Below are positions 25,992 through 35,541 of a stretch of 64,000 nt of DNA, one piece after another (positions within the stretch are counted from its first letter, which is position 1; every line of letters starts with the position of its first letter). The position numbers were made by a program, and so were the translations under genes. The notes below the pieces were generated by a model. It made no database searches. It was given only the letters and a program-made list of their open reading frames with translations, and had not been told where the DNA came from. The stretch is from Acidobacteriota bacterium (GTDB lineage Bacteria; Acidobacteriota; Blastocatellia; Chloracidobacteriales; JADJPF01): positions 31,285 to 95,284 of the forward strand of contig JACQZQ010000061.1 of the NCBI GenBank assembly GCA_016213785.1. The letters run 5' to 3'.

Positions 25992-27239
25992 ATGAATATT
26001 TTATTAGCAGCTTTAGGAAGCACAGGAGATGTTCATCCAATAATTGGTTTAGCCATAGCCTTAAAAAAGCGTGGTCATAAGGTATCAATGATTGCTAGCC
26101 CTTATTTCCAATCACTTATTGAAAGCGTAGGTGTAGAATTTATTGCGTTAGGAAGTATTGAGCAATATCTAGCAGCATTAGAAAACCCAGAAATGTGGAA
26201 CCCTAAACATGGGTTTAAGTTTGTAGTTAAAGATTGTGTATTGCCAATGATGCGACCCTTATATGACATAATCACTAGTTATGACCCAAATAAAACCATT
26301 GTTGCTGCCACTTCGCTCTGTTTGGGTGCAAGACTAGCACAAGAAAAACATAAATTCCCATTAGCAACTATTCATCTACAACCTTCTGTAATAAGAAGTG
26401 CCTATAGAACACCTATGTTACCTGGAGTAAAGCTACCAAAGCACCTACCACCAATTGTTATCAAACTATTATATAGTGCTATAGATTTTTTTTTGATAGA
26501 TAAACTATTTGGCCCAGTTCTAAATAAGTTTCGTAAAGAACTAGGGCTATCAAATGTTAGTTCTATTATAGGGCATTGGATAAATTCTCCAGAAAAAGTA
26601 ATAGGTCTTTTTCCAGAATGGTTTGCTTCCCCAGAAAAAGATTGGCCCCAAAATACTGAACTAACAGGGTTTATTAATTTTGATGCTGTTAAAGAAAATG
26701 AAAAATTAGCAGATGAAATAGCTGATTTTCTTGGTGAAAAAGACCAAAGCTTAATTTTTACCGCAGGGACAGCTATGAAATATGCAAAAGATTTTTTTCA
26801 AACCTCAATTCAAGCTACACTTAAACTTGGTAAACGTGCCTTATTATTAACTAAGTATGCCTCACAGTTACCAGATAAACTACCTTCTACAATTAAACAT
26901 GTAGAATATATTCCTTTTAGTCTTGTACTAGGAAAAATAGGAACTTTTGTCCATCATGGCGGAATAGGGACTTGTGGGCAGGCTTTATCAGCAGGAGTCC
27001 CCCAGTTAATAATGCCAATAGGTTATGACCAGCCTGATAATGCGGCAAGATTAGAAAATTTAGGAGTTGCTAGTGTTATATATCCTGAAAATTATAATAC
27101 TGAAACAGCAAGTCAAAAACTTTCTTTTCTACTTAATTCGGCTAAAATCTCAGAACAGTGCCAAAAAATACAGAAAAGAATTGATTTTACAAAAGCTCTA
27201 AATGCTAGTTGTGAAGCAATAGAAAGCTTAGCTAGGTAA
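25992..27239 (+). CDS. GT-B glycosyltransferase, UGT/MurG-like
   Basis: The 415-aa enzyme starts at the ATG at 25992, with GAGAGAAA just upstream; an in-frame TTG at 25956 overlaps the previous gene. The N-terminal Rossmann lobe opens NILLAALGSTGDVHPIIGLA, the hallmark of macrolide/sterol/rhamnosyl-type UGTs. The nucleotide-sugar site in the C-terminal lobe is HHGGIGTCGQALSAGVPQL then YDQPDNAARLE. It should transfer a sugar from an NDP-sugar to a lipid or small-molecule acceptor in the cytoplasm or at the inner membrane face. The acceptor cannot be told. It is not visibly tied to the neighbouring receptor. Confidence 0.88.
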   Translation: MNILLAALGSTGDVHPIIGLAIALKKRGHKVSMIASPYFQSLIESVGVEFIALGSIEQYLAALENPEMWNPKHGFKFVVKDCVLPMMRPLYDIITSYDPNKTIVAATSLCLGARLAQEKHKFPLATIHLQPSVIRSAYRTPMLPGVKLPKHLPPIVIKLLYSAIDFFLIDKLFGPVLNKFRKELGLSNVSSIIGHWINSPEKVIGLFPEWFASPEKDWPQNTELTGFINFDAVKENEKLADEIADFLGEKDQSLIFTAGTAMKYAKDFFQTSIQATLKLGKRALLLTKYASQLPDKLPSTIKHVEYIPFSLVLGKIGTFVHHGGIGTCGQALSAGVPQLIMPIGYDQPDNAARLENLGVASVIYPENYNTETASQKLSFLLNSAKISEQCQKIQKRIDFTKALNASCEAIESLAR

Positions 27240-27579
27240 ATAGTTTAAATTCTGCGGGTTTTCCGAAAAAAATGAAATAAACACACAACAAAATTTTAAT
27301 TTAACCGATAAGCTAATTGAGACTAGGTAGAACATACTACCGCGCTCTCTTTACCAAACAATACTTTTATTAAACAATATTTTTTCTTTTAAAGTTTACC
27401 ATTTATATAAACATAATATTATTAAAATGTTTATATATCAGTTTTTCGCAAAATATATTTATTAAGTTACTTTTAATCAATTAGTTACCTTAAACAAGTA
27501 ATTAACTTTATAATTTTTTCTTTAAAGTTTCTGACAACATATTTAACTAAATATCTAAAAACATATAGGAGATAATTTT
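27240..27579. other. AT-rich intergenic region
   Basis: Nothing coding is seen here. A weak hairpin (ATATAAACA pairing with TGTTTATAT, about 27410-27440) is the only structure. The right end carries the leader of the next gene, with AGGAG about 9 nt before its ATG. Confidence 0.5.
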
Positions 27580-29301
27580 ATGGCAATCAATAATATTAGC
27601 AACAATAATTCTATTATTAGTACCTCTATTCAATCACAAAATAATAATGTCGAAAACAATATAGATACCACTTCAAATACACCAGCTAGTACAGAAACAA
27701 TAAGACGAGAAGATACTAGTTCACTCGGTTCTTCACTTATAAGATTACAATTACAACAATCATTACCTTCAAATAATTTATCAAGTGCTACATCAGGTAT
27801 TTCAAATAATTCTACTATTCCAAATACTTTAAGTGCATCAACTAGCTCTACTACTTCAACAAATAGTGCTAGTTCAACAAGTTCTACTACTGCTACAAGT
27901 TCAACTAATCCTACTACTTCAACACCAGCACTTAATCCTTTAGGTACATTTCAACAACCACTAAATAATTTTTTAGCAAATATTTTTAGAGTTCCAAATG
28001 CTGCTATTAATAATACTCAAACAAATATTCAAGTAAACTCTGCTAATCAGTTTCAAACAGGAGAGCTTTCTTTGAACGGTGGTGGCACAATACGACTATT
28101 TAATAACCTTCCACCTTCAAATGTTTTTCCACCACAAACCACTGCTCAAATACCAAGAGTTTATTTAGATAGCCAAGGAGTTATTTCTGTCGCTAGATCA
28201 ATGCAGCCCTTAGCACAAGATCAACGTAACCAAATTGCTAATTTATACTCTGTTGATCAAGCATCACGTCGTAACTATGGGGTAAATGTTCAAAATATAG
28301 CTAGTGCTCTTACTCAAATTAAAAATAGCAGTTCCTTAGATCCACAAACAACCCAATTAGTAAATGCTGCAATAGCTTCTTTAGGCAACTCTTATAATCA
28401 AATTGCCAATTTTGCTGGCCGAACCCCTGACCCCGACACAGTTTATAAACAAGTAACAAACGTTCTTCAACTTTTAAACGGTAAAGCTGGTGTTAATCAA
28501 AGTAGTGTAAATAACGCACTTAATATTGTTGGTATTGGCTATTCTAACTATTTATTTAATCGTCTTCCTATTAATGGAACTAACAATCCTACTGCAACAA
28601 CAGCAGCAGCATTACCTGCTTTTAATGCTAATAAACCATTATCACAAGCACAAGCAAACCCAAGCGCAACTTTTGGCAGTAATGTATTGTCCTACTTAAA
28701 TTCAATAGGTATAACCGGAGTTGATCCTGGTCAAATTCAATATCAAGTAAATTCAGCAGATAAACTACAAACTGCTTCAGTACGAATCCCTGGTAGCAAT
28801 CAACCTGTAACTTTATTCTTTAATGGTAATTTCCCTGTAACTAATGCAACTCCTCCTCAAATCGAGTTTGGTGGTATTAGAGGGGCACGCGATTTTACTA
28901 GAGTTGAAAATGGCAACCCTGCAACTCAACAACGGTTAGTAAACTTTTACACAAATAATGCTCAACCAAGGGCTAATTATGTAGCAAACTTAAATAATAT
29001 AATAGCTGGACTACAAACATTCTTAGGTGGTTGTGATCCTACAACACAAAGAATTGTGTCAGACAACATTACTCTACTACAAAATGCAGTAACAGGTCTT
29101 AATGCTACTCCAACCAAAGTTCCTGATGTTCTTCGTTTATACAAACAAGTTGGTCAAACACTGGATTTTCTAGGACAAATAAACCCAAATACGTTTAGTA
29201 GTGCTCAACGACAAGCATTAAACACACTTAATTCTTCAACTCTTCCTATTGGTATTACTAACTATTATGCTAGACCAGTAACCCAAACACAATCTGCTTA
29301 A
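27580..29301 (+). CDS. Ser/Asn/Thr-rich protein with a duplicated domain
   Basis: The 573-aa protein has no signal peptide or transmembrane segment. Residues 1-120 are a low-complexity Asn/Ser/Thr linker, with runs such as SASSTSSTTATSSTN. After that the protein is an internal duplication. About 145-330 begins TNIQVNSANQFQTGELSL and ends VYKQVTNVLQLLNGK...YSNYLF. About 385-570 begins IQYQVNSADKLQTASVRI and ends LYKQVGQTLDFLGQ...ITNYYARP. The two halves align along their length. The second half has a single Cys near 485. The family is unknown. The N-terminus is similar in style to the protein at 44273, also Ser/Asn-rich and lacking a signal peptide. Secretion by a non-Sec route is possible but unproven. 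Confidence 0.7.
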   Translation: MAINNISNNNSIISTSIQSQNNNVENNIDTTSNTPASTETIRREDTSSLGSSLIRLQLQQSLPSNNLSSATSGISNNSTIPNTLSASTSSTTSTNSASSTSSTTATSSTNPTTSTPALNPLGTFQQPLNNFLANIFRVPNAAINNTQTNIQVNSANQFQTGELSLNGGGTIRLFNNLPPSNVFPPQTTAQIPRVYLDSQGVISVARSMQPLAQDQRNQIANLYSVDQASRRNYGVNVQNIASALTQIKNSSSLDPQTTQLVNAAIASLGNSYNQIANFAGRTPDPDTVYKQVTNVLQLLNGKAGVNQSSVNNALNIVGIGYSNYLFNRLPINGTNNPTATTAAALPAFNANKPLSQAQANPSATFGSNVLSYLNSIGITGVDPGQIQYQVNSADKLQTASVRIPGSNQPVTLFFNGNFPVTNATPPQIEFGGIRGARDFTRVENGNPATQQRLVNFYTNNAQPRANYVANLNNIIAGLQTFLGGCDPTTQRIVSDNITLLQNAVTGLNATPTKVPDVLRLYKQVGQTLDFLGQINPNTFSSAQRQALNTLNSSTLPIGITNYYARPVTQTQSA

Positions 29302-29362
29302 CTTTCTTAACTTCAGCTTAAGATTAAGCCTAAGATCGACTATGTGAGTAAATAAGGTGGAG

Positions 29363-29421
29363 AATGAAGAGAAAACGAACCCCTTTTAATTAATTATTAG
29401 GGCGGAGTTTTTCTCTTCATT
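29363..29421. terminator. terminator between convergent genes
   Basis: AATGAAGAGAAAA (29363-29375) pairs perfectly with TTTTCTCTTCATT (29409-29421) across a 33-nt loop. It sits between the rightward gene ending at 29301 and the leftward gene ending at 29519, with T-rich sequence to the right, and may serve both. Confidence 0.65.
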
Positions 29422-29518
29422 TTCTTCTTTTATTTACTAAAAATTTGATCAAAGTTCTAAAAAGTTCTAAAAAAACTTTCATTTTTTAATCAATAACCTT
29501 AATGGATAACTTCATCTC

Positions 29519-30424
29519 TTAAAAACTTTTTGTGTTACCAAAAAGTACTCCTCCACACATTGCTTCTAGTAATTGATCAGGGTGAGGTGCTGCATTTCCA
29601 GTTGATGGATCATTTCTTACTAGTTCTTTCTTAGCTAAATTTGGAGATTGTATACTGCTTGGGCTTTGTAGTGAGTATAGCGAACTTATATTAACAGGCA
29701 CGGCAGGAGTTCTATTGTCAGCTATCAATTTATAAAATGCTACAAAATCAGTATCTCTAACATTTCCTGATGCTCCTCCATCTGTACAATCATTCTTAAT
29801 ATTTATTTTTATATCATTCTTAATGTTTAATGGCACAGATATAAAGTCAACTTGGTTTCCAATTTGTAATTCAGCACTCTCTACACCTATAAGAGGAATA
29901 GTAATTTGAAGTGATTCTGCAATAGGGCGCGGTCGCCAAGTAGAGAGGGGCATTCGAGAATCTTGACGTACAAAATCGACCACAGAATCTTTAAAAGCTT
30001 TTTTATCAGCTTTAAATTCACCTGCGTTCAAATAAAAGCGTCCTTTAAAAAATTCTTGCCTAAGCGGTAATGTTTCTTTATCTCCACAGCCTTCAAGCTT
30101 TTCTATGTCTACAAAATAATCAAAAGCATCACCATTTTCAACTGTTCCTCCACGAGATATAGAAAGTGGTTTTTGGCTCTGAAGATAGAGTTTTACTTGC
30201 CATCTTTTTTGGTTTTCTGTAAAGTTTTTATCATTAATTTTAAGAGGTTGGTCATTTATTAAAAATTGTGTTTCGTGTTTTCTTTCATCTAACATTCCTA
30301 TCATTGCGCGGTTATGTTCTTGATCAAAAAAAATTGCAAATAAGCCAGAAAAATAAATATTGATAAATCTATTTCTAGCAATAGGATGTTTAATAATATT
30401 TGGTTTATCAGTTGATTTAGACAT
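29519..30424 (-). CDS. unknown protein of the ECF/kinase operon
   Basis: A 301-aa soluble protein without signal peptide or membrane segment. Notable segments are FINIYFSGLFAIFFDQEHNRAMIG (14-37), a strand-rich middle, STWRPRPIAESLQITIPLIG (about 161-180), a CTDGG turn near 213, and DTDFVAFYKLI near 223. It has three Cys. I do not recognise the family. The gene starts 2 bp after the kinase stop codon on the same strand, so the two are surely co-transcribed and this protein is a candidate kinase substrate or effector. It ends opposite the Ser/Asn-rich gene at a shared terminator. Confidence 0.7.
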   Translation of the reverse strand: MSKSTDKPNIIKHPIARNRFINIYFSGLFAIFFDQEHNRAMIGMLDERKHETQFLINDQPLKINDKNFTENQKRWQVKLYLQSQKPLSISRGGTVENGDAFDYFVDIEKLEGCGDKETLPLRQEFFKGRFYLNAGEFKADKKAFKDSVVDFVRQDSRMPLSTWRPRPIAESLQITIPLIGVESAELQIGNQVDFISVPLNIKNDIKINIKNDCTDGGASGNVRDTDFVAFYKLIADNRTPAVPVNISSLYSLQSPSSIQSPNLAKKELVRNDPSTGNAAPHPDQLLEAMCGGVLFGNTKSF

Positions 30425-30426
30425 AG

Positions 30427-33423
30427 TTAGTCTCCTTTTTTTAATTCTTCAAAATGGTTTTTAATAGCTGTTATATTTATTTGGTAATTTTGGGTGTCTA
30501 GAAATGGTAGAAACTTGAAAATTTCTTCAATGTATTTTTGTGATTCATCTATATCGCCTGAATGATAAAGCGCACAGGCATAAACAGATAAAATAAAAGG
30601 GTTTTGATAGTTTGTCATAGCTACTGCACGCTTACTAAACTTTAGTGCTTGTGCTGTGTTTTGCAGTTCTTTTATTGGACTGTTTAATAATAACCATGCT
30701 GTTTCTGAGAGCATTTCAGCGGTAAAAAGTTGTTTCTTATTTTTATCGATAATTTTGTATAAAAATTCTTTAGCTTCTTCTTTACGATCTAATGTAATAA
30801 GTATTTTAGCTTTTTTAAGATATAGAGTTGTTAATTTTGATTGGAAGAGAAAGTGGTGTGAGTCATAGGAAAGCAACTGGTTATATATATCTACTGATTT
30901 TTGATAGTTAAAAATAGCTTTAGCAAATTGTTTTTGTTCTTCTAAGCTTTCTCCTAATTGTGTAAAACATTGGGCTAAAGCCCATTTTTGAAGTAGTGAT
31001 GGAGTCTTATTTGCGAAAGAGTTTTTATAATCTCCTATGGCTTTTTCATACTGTTCTATAGCAAGAGCACTATTTTTCTTACTCATTGCTCTTGCTATTT
31101 GGTAATTTGTTATCCAAATACTATAGCGGAGTTGTTCATTAAAGCTATCTATATCAGCGTGTTTTTTATAAATTTCTTGCTTGCGTTCATATAGTTTCAG
31201 TGCTTCTTCTATTTCTCCAGCATAAAGCAATGAAGTTCCAAGTAGTCCTAAACAGTCGGCAAGTTGAAATTGAAGGTTTGCATCATAAGGTTTTTCTTTA
31301 CTCAAATGCTCAATAATCTCTGTTGATTTTTTTTGGTACTCAACCGATTTTAAGAATAAGTCTTTTGTAGCTGCTGTTTTGTTTCCAACTTTTTCAATAA
31401 GAGAGTTTGAAATAGTGTGCAGTATAAAAGCTGTTTTATAAAAGCTTGTTGCTTGAATAAACTGTGTATCACTATCTTGGTATTTCTCTAATAGCTTGGA
31501 TGAAAATAGGCTCATTTCTTGAGTTATTTTGCTTGCTTCAACTAAATTACTAGTTTGCAAAATATTAAGCATACTACTGTAAATAGTGAAGATAAGTCGC
31601 TGATGCAAGAAAGTATTTTCATTATTTTTATTGAGTATTTCAGCAAATAATAGTGCCTGTTTATGAAAAACCATTGCATCATCAACTTTTCCTAAACTGT
31701 TTAATACATCGCCCATTCGCTGATAGGCAATACTCAAATTATAGATATTTTCTTTATCTTGAGTTTTTTGGTTAAAGACTTGTTGAAAATATTTTAATGA
31801 TTTCTCATAGTTTTTTAGTGCTCCATCTGTATCGCCAATGTTAGGCAAAAATGGTCGCCCTTGAATATCCGCAACTTTTTGATAGGAAAATGCAAGGTCT
31901 TTTTGTAATCCTAGATCATTCTCGGCATTCTGCTCTTGAGCCACTAACAGCTTTAATGCCTGATTTACAATTAGTTTTCGTGCTGCTGTTGAGCCAGGAA
32001 GATTTTTTATTGCATCATGAGTTTCAAAGACAAAAGAATTAGCAATTTCACGTATTTCTTTACTCTTTTGTTCTGCAATCTGTCGCTGCTCTCTAGCAAT
32101 ATGCATTTGCCAAACGGTCATAGAGATGCCTGTAATTAATATAAATATTACAAATATTGTTAGTATCATTGCTTTTTTGTTGCGACGAATAAATTTTTCT
32201 GTACGGTAGAAAAAAGTATCTTCACAAGCCATAACGGGAAGACCTGTAAGATACCTTTCAATATCAGTTAAGAGTTCATTAACTGATAAATAGCGCCTTG
32301 TTGGTTCCTTTCGCATCGCCATCAAAATGATGTTATCTAGATCTCCTAAAAGCTGTTTTTGAAGACGTGTAATATTTGTTTTTCGACAAATGCTTAATTT
32401 TTCTGGTGAGATATATTCAATTGCAAAGATTTTTAACTCTGATTCTAATAGCTTTACTGCATTACTTGGGCGTATAGGCTCATTATTACAAATAACTCTA
32501 AGTAGCTCTTCTGTTGTGCCTTCTTTTAAATGAAATGGATATCTTCCAGTAAGTAGCAAATATAGTAATAAACCTAATGAGTATACGTCTGATAAAGTAG
32601 TTACATTTTTTCCTTCTATCTGTTCTGGACTTGCATAGGCAGGAGTAAAGAGCCGTACCCCTGTTTGTGTTTTGGAAACAGTCAATGCAACACTATCAAC
32701 TAAAGAGGGTTTGATAACTTTGGCAATCCCAAAATCTAATAATTTTACTGTACCATCTGTAGTGACTAATATATTGCTTGGTTTTAGATCGCGGTGTACT
32801 ACAAGGTTTTGATGTGCATATTGTACTGTTTTACAAACAGTCTTAAATAAATTTAATCTTTCAAATATGTTTAACTGATATGTATCGCAATGAACATCTA
32901 TCGGCAAACCATCTACCTTTTCCATCACAAAGAAAGGAAATCCATCTGCTGTTATACCACCATCTAGTAAGCGTGTAATATTTGGGTGTTGTAGTGAAGA
33001 GAGAATTTGTTGCTCAATACGAAAACGTTTTAATACAAGCTCTGTATTTGTATTACATATTAATATCTTAATGGCTACTGTTGAAGAATGTAAATTTGAC
33101 TGATTATATGCTTCATAAACTACACTCATTCCACCCTGACCAATTTCGCGTGTTAAACAATACCCATTAATCACTCTTTCAACAAATAGACCTGTGTGTT
33201 TAGGATCTTCAGATGTAATTTTAGAATTATTTCGTGATGTAATCAGCAATGTTTTATCAAGCATACTAGACTCTTGGTGTGCTGCTAAAAGAGATTGGAC
33301 TTCGTCAAACATTTCTTGATCATCTTTATAAAGCGAGGCAAGCATTCTTGAGCGTTCTTCTGAGGTGCTGTCTAGAGCAGCAAGAAAGAGTTTCGTTAAT
33401 TGCTGATACCTTTCAGGTGTCAT
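30427..33423 (-). CDS. membrane Ser/Thr protein kinase with TPR sensor region
   Basis: The 998-aa protein opens with the TPERYQQLTKLFLAALD segment typical of acidobacterial kinases that pair with ECF factors. The kinase domain spans about 90-390, with loop IGQGGMSVVYEA, Lys119 (VAIK), catalytic HRDLKPSN (210-217) and DFG (230-232). One transmembrane helix lies at about 417-438. The outer or periplasmic part (about 445-998) is built from TPR-like helical repeats such as YQRMGDVLNSLGKVDDAM and FTQLGESLEEQKQFAKAI. All catalytic residues are present. Its gene lies 114 bp downstream of the ECF sigma gene, and a third unknown gene follows directly. It probably senses protein-protein contact and signals to the sigma factor or the downstream protein. 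Confidence 0.93.
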   Translation of the reverse strand: MTPERYQQLTKLFLAALDSTSEERSRMLASLYKDDQEMFDEVQSLLAAHQESSMLDKTLLITSRNNSKITSEDPKHTGLFVERVINGYCLTREIGQGGMSVVYEAYNQSNLHSSTVAIKILICNTNTELVLKRFRIEQQILSSLQHPNITRLLDGGITADGFPFFVMEKVDGLPIDVHCDTYQLNIFERLNLFKTVCKTVQYAHQNLVVHRDLKPSNILVTTDGTVKLLDFGIAKVIKPSLVDSVALTVSKTQTGVRLFTPAYASPEQIEGKNVTTLSDVYSLGLLLYLLLTGRYPFHLKEGTTEELLRVICNNEPIRPSNAVKLLESELKIFAIEYISPEKLSICRKTNITRLQKQLLGDLDNIILMAMRKEPTRRYLSVNELLTDIERYLTGLPVMACEDTFFYRTEKFIRRNKKAMILTIFVIFILITGISMTVWQMHIAREQRQIAEQKSKEIREIANSFVFETHDAIKNLPGSTAARKLIVNQALKLLVAQEQNAENDLGLQKDLAFSYQKVADIQGRPFLPNIGDTDGALKNYEKSLKYFQQVFNQKTQDKENIYNLSIAYQRMGDVLNSLGKVDDAMVFHKQALLFAEILNKNNENTFLHQRLIFTIYSSMLNILQTSNLVEASKITQEMSLFSSKLLEKYQDSDTQFIQATSFYKTAFILHTISNSLIEKVGNKTAATKDLFLKSVEYQKKSTEIIEHLSKEKPYDANLQFQLADCLGLLGTSLLYAGEIEEALKLYERKQEIYKKHADIDSFNEQLRYSIWITNYQIARAMSKKNSALAIEQYEKAIGDYKNSFANKTPSLLQKWALAQCFTQLGESLEEQKQFAKAIFNYQKSVDIYNQLLSYDSHHFLFQSKLTTLYLKKAKILITLDRKEEAKEFLYKIIDKNKKQLFTAEMLSETAWLLLNSPIKELQNTAQALKFSKRAVAMTNYQNPFILSVYACALYHSGDIDESQKYIEEIFKFLPFLDTQNYQINITAIKNHFEELKKGD

Positions 33424-33537
33424 TTAAGAATCCTCTTTTGGCTTATTTAAATTGTTTAGAATAGTTCAGATAAATTCTATTAAATATTATGAACCTAAGC
33501 CTAATATTTAGGTATAGCTTTGCAAATTTACTTCTTA

Positions 33538-34233
33538 TTATTTCTTATTATCGTTTTGGCTACTGCCAAATTCGCGTTGAAGCCAAGCGCGTGCCATCAT
33601 CCATTCTCGGTCTATTGTGCGAGTAGAAACCTTAAGGACTTCTGCAATTTCACCATGTGAAAGCCCTGCAAAAACACGAAGCTCAACAATCTCTTTTTGT
33701 CTTGGAGAAAGTATTTCTAAACGTTTAAGTGCATTATCAAGATGAATGATATCAGTTGAAGAAACGGCTAAGACTGACTCTAGACTGTCAAGAGAGATTT
33801 CTACTGAGCCTTTTCCACGCTTTGCAGCCAAATTATTACGCGAATGATCAACTAAAATTTGACGTATTAAATAAGCCGTTAAACCAAAAAATTGTGCACG
33901 GTTTGTAAATTGAACTTGTTTGACATTAACTAAACGAATATAAGCCTCATGAACAAGTATAGTAGTTTGTAATATACCCCGATTTTGCTCACGGCGTAGG
34001 TAACTTCTAGCAATATGACGAAGTTCGTCATAGATAATGGGGATAAGCTCATCACGTGCATGTTCATCACCATTTCCCCAAGCTATAAGCATTTCTGTAA
34101 CTTTCACAGAATCCGCTATTGACATAACAGATTGGTGCTCCTCTCGATTTGAAACATTGTTCCATCTGTAATGGTTAGAGTTTCCAATGATTAAGTGTTT
34201 TGTTACTATAGCTTCTTTTATAGTATTCGTCAT
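33538..34233 (-). CDS. ECF sigma factor, TIGR02999-like
   Basis: The 231-aa protein carries sigma region 2 (about 45-115: VTEMLIAWGNGDEHARDELI, YDELRHIARSYLRRE, LVHEAYIRLV, FFGLTAYLIRQILVDHSR) and region 4 (about 165-222: LEILSPRQKEIVELRVFAGLSH, then EVLKVSTRTIDREWMMARAWL). These are the marks of the TIGR02999 group, which often pairs with Ser/Thr kinases and lacks a classic anti-sigma factor. The N-terminus is about 40 residues longer than usual. AAAGGA lies 8 nt upstream of the ATG. The promoter region contains a 135-bp sequence repeated upstream of the gene at 37014, which suggests autoregulation and a shared target. Confidence 0.9.
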   Translation of the reverse strand: MTNTIKEAIVTKHLIIGNSNHYRWNNVSNREEHQSVMSIADSVKVTEMLIAWGNGDEHARDELIPIIYDELRHIARSYLRREQNRGILQTTILVHEAYIRLVNVKQVQFTNRAQFFGLTAYLIRQILVDHSRNNLAAKRGKGSVEISLDSLESVLAVSSTDIIHLDNALKRLEILSPRQKEIVELRVFAGLSHGEIAEVLKVSTRTIDREWMMARAWLQREFGSSQNDNKK

Positions 34234-34300
34234 AGAGTAATTTCCTTTTATCCTTTGGGTAAAATTGTCACAAAATTTTCAGCTTTGGTCTTTTTAAGGC

Positions 34301-34435
34301 TTCTTCTTTTCGCTTTACATTTTTTAGAAGCGTAAAAGCAAAATAAATCACGACATAATTTTTTCTTTTTAATGCAGTTTTCTTTTTTTAAATATTATGC
34401 TGGTAATATTTATTAAATTATGAAATGTTGAGAGG
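34301..34435 (-). promoter_or_regulatory. conserved upstream element, copy A (ECF gene)
   Basis: This stretch is about 85% identical by eye to 37876-38014. Shared blocks include CTTTTCGCTTTACA, TTTTTAGAAGCG, CAAAATAAATCACGACA, TTTTTTCTTTTTAA and AATATTATGCTG. Both copies lie upstream of a leftward gene (here the ECF sigma gene, start 34233) and in the same orientation. A short stem AAGCG-CGCTT with flanking A/T tracts is kept in both. It is probably a regulated promoter or leader; whether the ECF factor binds it is inference. Confidence 0.6.
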
Positions 34436-34442
34436 GAATCCA

Positions 34443-34520
34443 ATGGGAGAAGCGCAAGTTTTTCCTGCCAAGCATAGTAGTATTTGGCTTTTAGAGGTTG
34501 GAAAACAACCAAAAGAATAA
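34443..34520 (+). CDS. possible 25-aa peptide
   Basis: A short rightward frame (MGEAQVFPAKHSSIWLLEVG, then KQPKE) starts 6 nt after AGAGGG and ends inside the terminator stem at 34503-34539. Spacing is right for translation. However, the matching sequence downstream of copy B has no such frame, and no family is known, so it may be chance. Confidence 0.25.
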   Translation: MGEAQVFPAKHSSIWLLEVGKQPKE

Positions 34521-34539
34521 TAGGTACTTTTGGTTGTTT
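34503..34539. terminator. bidirectional terminator hairpin
   Basis: AAACAACCAAAAG (34503-34515) and CTTTTGGTTGTTT (34527-34539) form a perfect 13-bp stem with an 11-nt loop. It lies 14 bp past the stop codon of the leftward gene at 34554 and also just after the possible rightward peptide. Confidence 0.8.
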
Positions 34540-34553
34540 GTATTACTTAAATT

Positions 34554-35258
34554 TTAGATATTTTGACAAACTTTTTCGCTATTTTCTTTTTGCTGAGCTT
34601 TAATACTTTCAAAACGTAACCCTTTTACATAAAGTAAAGTTTGTTCATCTGAGACATTACTTACACCATCGTAAAAATACCTAGTTGAAGTTTCTTGTTC
34701 TCTTTCTACTTTCCAGACTCTTGTATTAGTTAAATAATCTGGTTTTTCCTTATATGGTGTTATGAACGCAGGGCAAAACCATTTTAATCTATTGTTAGGC
34801 TGAGCCACAAAATTACCATTATCTAAAGCTATTATGTGACAACATTTGTGCCCACCATCTCCTGCTTCTTCAGCATCTTCACTTTCATACCAATCTAAAG
34901 TAAACATATATTGACCTTTTTCCCATTCACGGTTCTTTAAATGGACATTTACCCTGCTTTCCCTTAAACGTTCAAAAGTTGTACAAGTGATTTTATAGCT
35001 AAAACAATCCCAAAACTGCAAATAATCTAATGGCATTGTTGGGGCATCTGTTTTATGACACAGAGCATGTATTGGCAAACGCCATATTGTAGCCCCATTT
35101 TCTGTCAATATATGAAAGCCTAGTGCTCTTCCAGCTATTGAAGCTACTCCAAATACACATACATTTATTAGTTCTCCATGATGAGCATTTCCATCATATA
35201 AAAACTCTTTCCTTAGAAAACAATAAAACCTAGGAATGTTAACATTTAGTGTTGCCAT
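34554..35258 (-). CDS. unknown soluble protein, Cys/aromatic-rich
   Basis: A 234-aa protein with no signal peptide or transmembrane helix. It begins with strand-forming LNVNIPRFYCFLRKEFLYDG and has FGVASIAGRALGFHILTE (about 35-52), IWRLPIHALCHK (about 58-69) and an acidic turn SEDAEEAGDGGHKCCH (about 126-141). It has an unusual number of Cys and aromatic residues. I cannot name a family. It has its own terminator and sits between the ECF gene and a divergent unknown gene at 35542. By position it belongs to the lipoxygenase/ECF neighbourhood, without direct proof of shared function. Confidence 0.68.
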   Translation of the reverse strand: MATLNVNIPRFYCFLRKEFLYDGNAHHGELINVCVFGVASIAGRALGFHILTENGATIWRLPIHALCHKTDAPTMPLDYLQFWDCFSYKITCTTFERLRESRVNVHLKNREWEKGQYMFTLDWYESEDAEEAGDGGHKCCHIIALDNGNFVAQPNNRLKWFCPAFITPYKEKPDYLTNTRVWKVEREQETSTRYFYDGVSNVSDEQTLLYVKGLRFESIKAQQKENSEKVCQNI

Positions 35259-35541
35259 TTTTTAATTATCCTTAATGAATTTATCTATATCCAAACCACA
35301 GTTTTATTTGCCTAACTACTAGCTTAACTATTTGTGTTTGGAAAACTTTAATCCACCATTAACCAACTTTTCAGCAACGTAGTAATTATTTCGTTTGTTC
35401 ATTTTCTTTACTCTATTCAAATAATTTTTAATCCCAGCATTTGATACACTCTAGTATCTAATAGGTGCTAGTAGAGACTAGATAACATCTATTAATTATA
35501 TATAATAGAATTGCAGAACATATTTATATTAAGGAGACAGA

